Source of the DNA: Ignavibacteria bacterium
GTDB taxonomy: Bacteria; Bacteroidota; Ignavibacteria; Kapaibacteriales; UBA4661
Direction: 5' to 3'
Assembly (NCBI GenBank): GCA_013298375.1
Contig: JAAFHM010000225.1
Coordinates: 1 to 7,603 of the forward strand
Length of the DNA: 7,603 bases
Made by a program: the position numbers and the translations under genes. Below are positions 1 through 5,618 of the stretch, piece by piece (position 1 is the stretch's first letter; every line of letters starts with the position of its first letter). The notes beneath the pieces were generated by a model. It made no database searches and was not told where the DNA came from. It was given only the letters and a program-made list of their open reading frames with translations.

Positions 1-771
1 GACTACTCCAACGCTTTAGACAAGTATTTGGTTGATAAATACATTAAAGTCTATTCACAATTTGATGAACTTTCGCATAAATTGGAAACAGAGATACCAC
101 GCGCTGTTCAGGGATATGTGCTTTGTAGTTGGTATAATCACTGGTCAAGTATTTTAATTGAGGACATTTTTAAATCGCACCCAGCGGTATTGCCAACAGT
201 TGGGCAAATTAAAAAAGTCGATTTTTTTATTGATGGAGTGCCGTTTGATTTGAAAGTGACGTATTTACCGACGAATTTTATTGAAACAAAGCGGAGAGAA
301 CGAGGTTTGCGTCCTGAATTAACGGAGTTGAAGCAGAAAGCACGACAAGCACAGATCACTTTTGCTGATAACCGCCGTAGCGATGATACATATTATGAAA
401 TTGTTGAAAAAATGAAAGAGCGCAATGATTCTTTTTGCCAAGAGGCTCTATTGGCAATCAAAAATACCCGCTTAGAAATTCTACGTGAAGTGCAAAGTAA
501 TCCCCAAATACTCATCCAGAACTTATACGAAGAGCAAGGCGAATTGCGGTTTGATGCTTCCAATAGATTGTTTCTGGTGTTGGTTGATACCGAAGACTTT
601 GATAATTCATGGAAATTAAAGCGAAATTTGCAAGCCCTTAAACCACAAATTATGCGATATTTAGATACGTTTTCCGCTCAAGAACTGGATAATAAAAAAA
701 TTTCCTTTCGTTATCGAAATCGAACGCAAGAATACACTGCATGGAGTGATATTATTTTTGTGGTAAAATAA
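1..771 (+). CDS. Restriction endonuclease-like protein with a PD-(D/E)xK core, 5' end outside window
   Basis: The reading frame is open from base 1. The only start-like codon near the edge is a TTG at 28, and the residues before it (DYSNALDKYL) read as ordinary protein, so the true start is probably upstream; 256 residues are visible. I recognise no named family. Counting from the TTG, residues 61-81 contain K-K-V-D65 in a beta-strand-like stretch, a short turn, then F-D74-L-K76 followed by another strand. This spacing fits the D...(D/E)xK active site of PD-(D/E)xK nucleases, and E45 could be the upstream helix acidic residue. The rest is charged and mostly helical, ending in a strand-like tail (residues 225-247). 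No membrane segment or signal peptide is seen. The gene is AT-rich: 661-720 has 18 G/C in 60 bases, while 2221-2280 in hisA has 38 in 60. This fits horizontal acquisition, as is common for restriction genes. A partner methyltransferase would have to lie left of the window. Coding status is solid; the nuclease function is inferred from one motif. Confidence 0.8.
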   Translation, partial: DYSNALDKYLVDKYIKVYSQFDELSHKLETEIPRAVQGYVLCSWYNHWSSILIEDIFKSHPAVLPTVGQIKKVDFFIDGVPFDLKVTYLPTNFIETKRRERGLRPELTELKQKARQAQITFADNRRSDDTYYEIVEKMKERNDSFCQEALLAIKNTRLEILREVQSNPQILIQNLYEEQGELRFDASNRLFLVLVDTEDFDNSWKLKRNLQALKPQIMRYLDTFSAQELDNKKISFRYRNRTQEYTAWSDIIFVVK

Positions 772-913
772 ACTCGTCAGCTTTATTTCCTTTCGGGGCA
801 TAACGATAAATTTCGGCTGTACGCTTCTTGGGCGATCTGTCGGATGAATTTGGGCGACAATAGGAGTCAGACAACAGCGTTGATGCGGGCTTCAGTCGCC
901 GACCCGATTTTGA

Positions 914-941
914 CACTATCATCATTATCATTCTCACGATT
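914..941 (+). promoter_or_regulatory. Leader element before menG (CACTAT / CATCATTAT type)
   Basis: CACTAT at 914-919 is followed by CATCATTATCATTCTCACGATT and then the menG ATG at 942. A TTGACA overlaps it at 910-915, but no convincing -10 box follows at 16-18 bp. Similar sequence at nearly the same distance precedes other starts in this window (5551-5571 minus, 7544-7560 plus, and more weakly 1990-2018). There is no Shine-Dalgarno sequence here. It may be a promoter or a translation-initiation leader; the function is unproven. Confidence 0.25.
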
Positions 942-1631
942 ATGAGCGAAACTGTTCGCACGATGTTTGCCGATATTGCCCCACGTTACGATGTTGCTAA
1001 TACTGCGCTATCGTTGGGGATTCATCACCTTTGGCGGCGTACGGTGGTGCGTCGTTCCCAAGTACAAGTTGGAATGCGTATTCTGGACTGTGCTACTGGC
1101 ACAGGCGATTTAGCATTAGCATTCAAAAAGGCAGTCGGCAAAAGCGGTCATGTCGTTGGGACGGATTTTTGCGCCGAAATGATGGAAACTGCTCCCGAAA
1201 AAGCCCGCAAAAACGGCATGGATATTCGCTTTGAGGTTGCCGATGCGATGAATCTGCCCTATCCCGATAATTCATTTGATATTGCCAGTATTTCCTTTGG
1301 TATTCGCAATGTGGACGTACCGACACAAGCGCTGCGAGAAATGGCGCGGGTTGTCAGGCCGGGCGGACGCGTGGTGGTGTTAGAATTTGGTCAACCGCAG
1401 GGCATCGTCGGCGCTTTCTACCGTTTTTACAGCAATCACGTCATTCCATTTGTCGGTGGGATACTTTCTGGCAACCGCGAGGCGTACAGCTATCTTAATC
1501 GCACGGCGGCACAATTTCCTTCCGGTGACAATTTCGACGCAATGATGCACGAAACAGGCGCATTTGCTGGCACAAATTACAAGGCGCTCACCTTTGGTAT
1601 TGCCTACGTCTATATTGGAAAAGTCTTGTAA
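942..1631 (+). CDS. menG: Demethylmenaquinone/ubiquinone C-methyltransferase (MenG/UbiE)
   Basis: SAM-dependent C-methyltransferase of 229 residues, close to the usual family length, that methylates the ring of demethylmenaquinone (or the ubiquinone precursor) as a late step of quinone synthesis at the cytoplasmic membrane. The N-terminus carries the UbiE signature YDxxN...SLGIHHLWRR (residues 16-33). SAM motif I is ILDCATGTGD (47-56), followed by acidic D75 after strand 2, then DAMNLPYPDNSFD (101-113), and the second family signature RVVRPGG (136-142) running into VLEFGQP. The C-terminal YKALTFGIAYVYIG is also typical. The ATG at 942 gives the expected N-terminus just before VRTMFADIAPRYD; no better upstream start exists before an in-frame TAG at 861. 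No Shine-Dalgarno is seen. In this lineage the product is more likely menaquinone, which is an inference; ubiE would be the alternative symbol. It is followed after 31 bp by the SUI1 gene, probably in the same transcript. Confidence 0.93.
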   Translation: MSETVRTMFADIAPRYDVANTALSLGIHHLWRRTVVRRSQVQVGMRILDCATGTGDLALAFKKAVGKSGHVVGTDFCAEMMETAPEKARKNGMDIRFEVADAMNLPYPDNSFDIASISFGIRNVDVPTQALREMARVVRPGGRVVVLEFGQPQGIVGAFYRFYSNHVIPFVGGILSGNREAYSYLNRTAAQFPSGDNFDAMMHETGAFAGTNYKALTFGIAYVYIGKVL

Positions 1632-1662
1632 ATTGTTTTGTAAAATTTTTGAGAGAAATTGT

Positions 1663-1995
1663 ATGGCAAAACTCACATCTCTTGCCGATTTGCAAGCACT
1701 TCTTCCGGAGGATTTTGCAGAACCAGCAACAAACGACAAGCCCGCATCCAAACTGGGCTATGACGGCAAAGCACAGCAAATTCGCATCACCAGCGAAAAA
1801 CGTGCAAATAAAACCGTCACGCTTTTACGCGGCTTTCAATCGAATCCGAAAGAGTTGGAGGCGCTCACAGGTACGCTCAAAAAGCAGTGTGGTACAGGCG
1901 GGCGCGTCCTTGACAACGAAATCGAACTCCAAGGAGACCACCGCACCAAAGCCTCTTCATTCCTTGCCAAACAGGGGTTTTCTGTTAAACAATAA
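1663..1995 (+). CDS. yciH: SUI1/eIF1-like translation initiation factor, YciH family
   Basis: Encodes 110 residues, the standard length for bacterial YciH proteins, which resemble eukaryotic eIF1/SUI1 and bind the small ribosomal subunit. In E. coli YciH has been linked to start-site fidelity and to translation inhibition under stress. An N-terminal variable part (1-34) is followed by the SUI1 core: RITSEKRANKTVTLLRGF (41-58), then LEALTGTLKKQCGTGG (65-80), where the basic loop and GTGG turn are diagnostic, then EIELQGDHR (86-94) and the final LAKQGFSVK. The frame is open further upstream to 1564, but that stretch lies inside menG; the ATG at 1663 gives the family's normal N-terminus. The upstream GAGAGAAATTGT is at best a poor ribosome-binding site. 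The gene lies between menG and hisA with short gaps, so cotranscription is likely though no functional link is obvious. Confidence 0.93.
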   Translation: MAKLTSLADLQALLPEDFAEPATNDKPASKLGYDGKAQQIRITSEKRANKTVTLLRGFQSNPKELEALTGTLKKQCGTGGRVLDNEIELQGDHRTKASSFLAKQGFSVKQ

Positions 1996-2018
1996 ATCAT
2001 CAATTTTCACGATTCTCT

Positions 2019-2738
2019 ATGCACATCATTCCCGCTATTGACATTATTGACGGCAAATGTGTCCGTCTTGCACAAGGGCAGTACAACGCAAAAACTATTT
2101 ACGACGAATCGCCTGTGGATGTGGCGTTGCGCTTTCAAGATGCAGGCTTTTTGCGGCTTCACGTCGTTGATCTGGATGGGGCAAAAGCAAAGCACGTGGT
2201 CAATCATCGCACCTTGGAGCAGATAACACGCCGCGCGGAGGCGCTGCACGTGGATTTTGGCGGCGGCATACAGTCGGATGATGATGTGCGCATCGCTTTT
2301 GAGTGCGGGGCGCGGCAAATCACGGCGGGCAGTGTTGCGGTGAAAAATCGGGATGCCTTTCTACGGTGGCTGGAAGAGCGGGGCGCAGCAAGCATTATCC
2401 TTGCTGCTGATGCTCGCGATGAGCGTATTGCCGTGAGTGGTTGGGAAGAAGTAACGGAAATTTCACTGATGGAATTTTTGGCAGAATACGAAGCACAAGG
2501 CGTAGAATATGCGATGTGTACCGACATCAGCAAAGACGGCATGATGCAAGGTTCCGCAAACGACCTCTATCGCCGCATTCGAGACGAGCGCCCAAAGCTG
2601 AATTTGATTGCAAGCGGCGGTGTTTCCTCCATGCACGATCTTGAAGAGCTAGAATCTATCGGCGTTTGGGGTGCAATTATTGGCAAAGCACTCTACGAGG
2701 GAACACTGACGATTGCTGATTTGAAGCGGTTTTTGTGA
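2019..2738 (+). CDS. hisA: Phosphoribosylformimino-5-aminoimidazole carboxamide ribotide isomerase HisA
   Basis: Catalyses the Amadori rearrangement of ProFAR to PRFAR, the fourth step of histidine biosynthesis, in the cytoplasm. The 239 residues form a complete (beta/alpha)8 barrel of normal length. Landmarks: IIPAIDIIDGKCVRLAQG (3-20) with catalytic D8; VVDLDGAK (49-56); VDFGGGIQ (78-85) and ITAGSVAV (101-108), the first phosphate-binding half; the second catalytic aspartate D131 in AADARDERIAV; CTDISKDGMMQG (167-178); and the second phosphate site IASGGVSS (197-204) plus IIGKALYEG (220-228). The TDISKDGM motif and the lack of HisF-type features favour HisA over its paralogue HisF. The start is ATG at 2019, 23 bp after the SUI1 stop, without a Shine-Dalgarno. 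No hisH or hisF flanks it here, so the pathway genes are dispersed or outside the window. It converges with the minus-strand SDR gene. Confidence 0.96.
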   Translation: MHIIPAIDIIDGKCVRLAQGQYNAKTIYDESPVDVALRFQDAGFLRLHVVDLDGAKAKHVVNHRTLEQITRRAEALHVDFGGGIQSDDDVRIAFECGARQITAGSVAVKNRDAFLRWLEERGAASIILAADARDERIAVSGWEEVTEISLMEFLAEYEAQGVEYAMCTDISKDGMMQGSANDLYRRIRDERPKLNLIASGGVSSMHDLEELESIGVWGAIIGKALYEGTLTIADLKRFL

Positions 2739-2799
2739 TATTCTGCGTCCGTCACGTATTCCGTATCGAAAACTCCTACCGCCACTCAGAATCCTGACA

Positions 2800-3528
2800 C
2801 TATAAATCCCCTAATTGCGGGCGCAAAATCATTTCTTCCGGCATCATGCGCTGTGGGAGTTCGAGCGTGGAAACCAGCGCAGCAGCTATATCTTCCGGCT
2901 GCATCATGCGGGGACGAAATTCCTCGCGGTCGCTGGCGCTCCAAATATCAGTCTCCGTCGCACCAACGAGCAAATCAATAACCTTTACGCCCTTGCTACG
3001 CAATTCTTCACGAATAACACGGTTTGCCGCTAACAGCGCCGACTTGGAAGCCGCATAAACACTACAATTAGCAAATGTTTTTTGTGCTGCTACGGAATTA
3101 AGGCTCACAATCACACCCGTGCCACGTTCAGCCATACCTCGTGCGGCGGCTTGTGCGCAAAGAAAAGCACCTTTGATATTGGCATTCAGCGAAAGCTCAA
3201 TATCGTCAAGTGTGAGGTCGAGAAAGGGCTTAAATACGCCAATTCCTGCATTGTTGATAAGAATATCCACACCGCCAAACTGCTCGTGAATCAGCTTCCA
3301 TGCGCTTTGGATGGAACCGGGACTCGTAACATCGCATGGCACAATAAGCGGTTCATTGGTACTACCGCTTAAAATGCGAACTTTTCCGGCGGCATCCTGT
3401 AAATCCGCTTCATTGCGCGAAGAAAGAATCAGGCGTGCGCCTTTTCCGGCAAGCGCAATCGCACTTGCCAAGCCAATTCCGCGACTTCCGCCCGTTATCC
3501 AGACAATTTTATTCAATAGTGGTGTCAT
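2800..3528 (-). CDS. Short-chain dehydrogenase/reductase (classical SDR, probably NADPH-dependent)
   Basis: Classical SDR oxidoreductase of 242 residues with a full set of motifs: cofactor glycine motif TGGSRGIG (12-19), adenine-ring D66 in CDV, NNAG (92-95), and a complete catalytic tetrad N117, S145 (SLNS), Y158 and K162 in YAASK. R16 in the glycine motif and SSRN (36-39) at the end of strand 2 suggest NADP(H) preference, which is an inference. It is soluble, with no signal peptide. The substrate cannot be read from the sequence: FabG-like ketoacyl reductases, sugar dehydrogenases and 3-hydroxyacid dehydrogenases share this layout. Its ATG lies 2 bp after the TAA of the upstream aminotransferase, so the two are almost certainly cotranscribed and probably translationally coupled. 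This makes reduction of an aldehyde or keto acid linked to the transaminase an attractive but unproven idea. There is no independent Shine-Dalgarno beyond the end of the preceding gene. It ends 61 bp from the convergent hisA stop. Confidence 0.93.
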   Translation of the reverse strand: MTPLLNKIVWITGGSRGIGLASAIALAGKGARLILSSRNEADLQDAAGKVRILSGSTNEPLIVPCDVTSPGSIQSAWKLIHEQFGGVDILINNAGIGVFKPFLDLTLDDIELSLNANIKGAFLCAQAAARGMAERGTGVIVSLNSVAAQKTFANCSVYAASKSALLAANRVIREELRSKGVKVIDLLVGATETDIWSASDREEFRPRMMQPEDIAAALVSTLELPQRMMPEEMILRPQLGDL

Positions 3529-3530
3529 CG

Positions 3531-4673
3531 TTATTCAACTCCCATAAATACTCGTTGAGCGGCATAGACACTGCGTCCTGCCTCAAATTTGTGTCCTAAT
3601 TTTTGCAGCGCATACTCAATCGAACCTAGCACCGCCAGCATATCGGCTTCGTCGTAATAACCCAAATGCGAGGTGCGAAAAACCACGTCTTTGAGCGCGT
3701 CCTGCCCGCCGATGACAGTTACACCAAACTCATTTTTCAAAAGTTTGATAAAATCTTTACCACCCTGTTCCGGCAAATGCGCAACCGTTACCGCATGCGA
3801 AGGCGACGATCCATAAAGCGGCAAATTCACTGACTGCAAGCCGGCACGAAGTCCACGAGACAATGCTGCATGGCGCTTCCAGACATTTTCCATGCCTTCC
3901 GACATCATCATTTGCAAGGCAGACTCCAAGCCGACAAATAGCGTCACGGCTGGTGTCCACGGCGTGGAATTGTCGTGCCAGGCTTCACGAGCTTTGCGGA
4001 GGTCGAAATAGAAATTGCGCGGCTTGTGGGCATCTGCTTTTTTCCATGCACGTTCTGAAAGGGCGATAAATGCTAGTCCGGGTGGAATCATTAAGCCTTT
4101 TTGTGAACCCGTTATCACGACATCTAAGCCCCATTCGTCCATTTGGCACTCATGCGCTCCAATGGAAGTAATGCCATCAATACAAATCAACGCATCCGGC
4201 GCAATCTCACGGATAATGCCCGACATCGTGCGAATATCGGTGTAGGTTCCCGTCGAAGTTTCGCTGTGAACAAGCCAGACGCAAGCCGTATCGGGGTGCT
4301 GCTTCAACACTTCGCGCAGACGCTCTTCACTCACGGCGTTGCCCCATTCTACGGGTACATCAACGCTGTTCATGCCATAAACTGTCATCATTTTGCCCCA
4401 ACGCTCGGCAAATTTACCGTTGTTGATGTTCAAGCCTTTTTCGCCCGCTTGAAATAGCGTTGAAATTGCCGCCTCCGCAGCACCCGTCCCGGAGGCTGTG
4501 AGCGACAATACGGGCTGCTTGGTGCAAAAAAGCGTCTGAAGATAAGCATTGATGCGCCCCATGAGCGCAACAAATTCGCTATGGCGGTGATGGAGTATCG
4601 GCTCTGCCATGCGCAACATCACGTGTTCGGGGATGGGCGTGGGACCGGGCGTGAAAAGACGGGGTTTTCGCAT
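3531..4673 (-). CDS. Class V PLP aminotransferase, alanine/serine-glyoxylate aminotransferase type
   Basis: Pyridoxal-phosphate enzyme of 380 residues, typical for the group containing serine-glyoxylate and alanine-glyoxylate aminotransferases, PucG, and proteins once named soluble hydrogenase 42-kDa subunit. It begins with FTPGPTPIPEHV (7-18), then HHRHSEF (28-34), the cofactor-phosphate loop ASGTGAAEAA (60-69), NNGKFAERW (84-92), HSETSTG (136-142), D166 in CIDGITSIGA to pair with the PLP pyridine nitrogen, and the Schiff-base lysine K192 in TGSQKGLMIPPGL. R333 in FRTSHLG is the expected substrate-carboxylate binder. The start is the first ATG, matching the family N-terminus; it is preceded by a TATAAT box but no clear Shine-Dalgarno. 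It is the first gene of a two-gene unit with an SDR. The amino donor and acceptor (serine, alanine, glyoxylate, hydroxypyruvate or phosphoserine-related) cannot be settled from sequence alone. Confidence 0.92.
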   Translation of the reverse strand: MRKPRLFTPGPTPIPEHVMLRMAEPILHHRHSEFVALMGRINAYLQTLFCTKQPVLSLTASGTGAAEAAISTLFQAGEKGLNINNGKFAERWGKMMTVYGMNSVDVPVEWGNAVSEERLREVLKQHPDTACVWLVHSETSTGTYTDIRTMSGIIREIAPDALICIDGITSIGAHECQMDEWGLDVVITGSQKGLMIPPGLAFIALSERAWKKADAHKPRNFYFDLRKAREAWHDNSTPWTPAVTLFVGLESALQMMMSEGMENVWKRHAALSRGLRAGLQSVNLPLYGSSPSHAVTVAHLPEQGGKDFIKLLKNEFGVTVIGGQDALKDVVFRTSHLGYYDEADMLAVLGSIEYALQKLGHKFEAGRSVYAAQRVFMGVE

Positions 4674-4691
4674 AGATTTGGTTGAGGAAAA

Positions 4692-4697
4692 ATTATA
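4692..4697 (-). promoter_or_regulatory. Candidate -10 box (TATAAT) for the aminotransferase-SDR unit
   Basis: On the minus strand a perfect TATAAT followed by TTTT lies 18 bp before the aminotransferase ATG at 4673. No good TTGACA is present at 17 bp; the hexamer there is TACGAC. The string TAATTTTT also resembles the TAnnTTTG -7 box known from Bacteroidetes promoters. Its position between the upstream terminator hairpin and the start codon fits a dedicated promoter, with a very short 5' leader. Confidence 0.4.
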
Positions 4698-4769
4698 AGC
4701 AAAAATTGTCGTCGGTCGTACTCTGCATTCGGGAGCGTTTATGGTTCAATTTGGCAATAGCGCTTCTGC

Positions 4770-4804
4770 AAAACTGGCAGCCCGCTTGGGAAGCGGGCTG
4801 CCAG
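4770..4804 (-). terminator. Rho-independent terminator after the FKBP gene
   Basis: A perfect inverted repeat has a 14-bp arm (CTGGCAGCCCGCTT, 4774-4787, pairing with 4791-4804) and a three-base loop. Read on the minus strand, the stem is followed by TTTT (4773-4770). It starts 39 bp after the FKBP stop codon, so it most likely ends the BatE-like/prohibitin/FKBP transcript and insulates the aminotransferase unit. The plus-strand side lacks a T-tract, so it acts in one direction. Confidence 0.85.
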
Positions 4805-4843
4805 TAAGTATATTCCAGACAAGGCGCCAAAACTCTTGGATTG

Positions 4844-5542
4844 TTATTTCACAATTTCTAAGAGTTCTACTTCAAAGATAAGGGTCGAATTACCCGGGAT
4901 GCTTGGTGGAGCGCCCTGAGCGCCATACGCAAGGTCGGCTGGGATAAAGAGTTGATATTTTTCGCCAGTTTTCATCAACTTCAGAGCTTCTGTCCATCCT
5001 TTGATAACGCCGTTGACTGGGAACTCCGTCGGCTGACCGCGTTTGTAGGAGCTGTCGAACTCTGTGCCGTTAATAAGCGTACCTTTGTAGTGAACGCGAA
5101 CGGTGGAGGTATCAACGGGAGTTTTTCCACCAGCATTTGCCTTGATAACTTTGTATTGCAAGCCGCTTGCGGTCGTCTTTACGTCGCCTTTTTTCGCATT
5201 TTCTTCAAGGAATTTTTTGCCCTGCGCGATAGCTTCTTCGGATTCTTTCGCACGTTTAGCTTGCATTTTTTGCATCAATTCTGCTTGGAATGATTGCAGA
5301 ACTGTTTGCATCTGCTCATCGGTCAGTTGGATTTTGCCACCAGCCGCCATAGCATCTTTCATACCGGCAAGCAAGACGTTCAAGTCAAGGTCAATCTCTT
5401 GCTTTTTCATATTCCGCCCAATATCAACACCGATGGAATAGCTGGCGGAATCTTGTTTCGTTTTAAGTTTCGCTTTTTGTTGCGACATTGAATCGCAGGA
5501 ACAGAAAAGTACACAGACTGCGATTGCCACGAAAAATCTCAT
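4844..5542 (-). CDS. FKBP-type peptidyl-prolyl isomerase, FkpA/Mip-like lipoprotein
   Basis: Peptidyl-prolyl cis-trans isomerase and probable chaperone for exported proteins, predicted to be lipid-anchored in the envelope. The frame is open to 5662, but the ATG at 5542 is preferred. It has GGAG 5 bp upstream and begins a signal peptide (MRFFVAIAVCVLFCSC) with a probable lipobox Cys at 16, preceded by F-C-S, a slightly relaxed lipobox. An earlier start would bury this signal 40 residues in and overlap the prohibitin gene. Residues 31-130 match the helical FKBP N-terminal dimerisation domain, with a long charged helix (about 75-118). Residues 145-232 form the FKBP catalytic domain with its binding-pocket residues present: Y152 (VHYKG), F162-D163 (EFDSS), V179-I180 and W183 (GVIKGW), Y206 (LAYG), F223 (IFEVELLE). 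At 232 residues it has the family's normal size. It is third in the minus-strand set after the prohibitin gene (76-bp gap) and ends before a strong terminator. Confidence 0.93.
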   Translation of the reverse strand: MRFFVAIAVCVLFCSCDSMSQQKAKLKTKQDSASYSIGVDIGRNMKKQEIDLDLNVLLAGMKDAMAAGGKIQLTDEQMQTVLQSFQAELMQKMQAKRAKESEEAIAQGKKFLEENAKKGDVKTTASGLQYKVIKANAGGKTPVDTSTVRVHYKGTLINGTEFDSSYKRGQPTEFPVNGVIKGWTEALKLMKTGEKYQLFIPADLAYGAQGAPPSIPGNSTLIFEVELLEIVK

Positions 5543-5546
5543 AAAA

Positions 5547-5551
5547 TCTCC
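5547..5551 (-). promoter_or_regulatory. Shine-Dalgarno GGAGA deciding the FKBP start
   Basis: GGAGA on the minus strand ends directly before TTTT and the ATG at 5542, placing GGAG five bases from the start. It supports the lipoprotein start over the longer frame reaching 5662, which overlaps the prohibitin stop. Clear Shine-Dalgarno sequences are rare in this window, which makes this one informative. Confidence 0.6.
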
Positions 5552-5571
5552 GAAAAAATAATGATAAAGTG
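5551..5571 (-). promoter_or_regulatory. Leader element before the FKBP gene (CACTTTATCATTAT type)
   Basis: Minus-strand CACTTTATCATTATTTTTTC begins 29 bases before the FKBP ATG. It resembles the sequences before menG (914) and before the right-edge gene (7544), which begin 28 and 31 bases before their starts. It could be a promoter core, allowing FKBP expression separate from prohibitin, or simply an AT-rich leader. Confidence 0.25.
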
Positions 5572-5573
5572 AT

Positions 5574-5589
5574 TGCGGACAATTCCGCA
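5574..5589 (-). other. Small inverted repeat between the prohibitin and FKBP genes
   Basis: TGCGGA and TCCGCA form a perfect 6-bp stem with a 4-base loop, in the 76-bp gap between the prohibitin stop and the FKBP start. On the minus strand a T-run follows only about 15 bases later, so it is not a standard terminator. It may be an attenuator, a processing site, an operator, or chance. Confidence 0.3.
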
Positions 5590-5618
5590 CCGAATGGATT
5601 GCATTAGTCAAGTAGTTC

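Noticed and set aside
752..961. Minus-strand open frame of 69 codons across the gap before menG
   Set aside because: It overlaps the nuclease 3' end and the menG start, is rich in low-complexity Ile/Met from the AT-rich leader, and resembles no family.
1564..1662. Upstream extension of the SUI1 reading frame
   Set aside because: The extension lies mostly inside menG in another frame, and the ATG at 1663 gives the usual family length and N-terminus.
2740..2792. ATTCTG/CAGAAT inverted repeat between hisA and the SDR as a bidirectional terminator
   Set aside because: The stem is only 6 bp with a 41-base loop and has no T-tract, so it is not supportable as a terminator.
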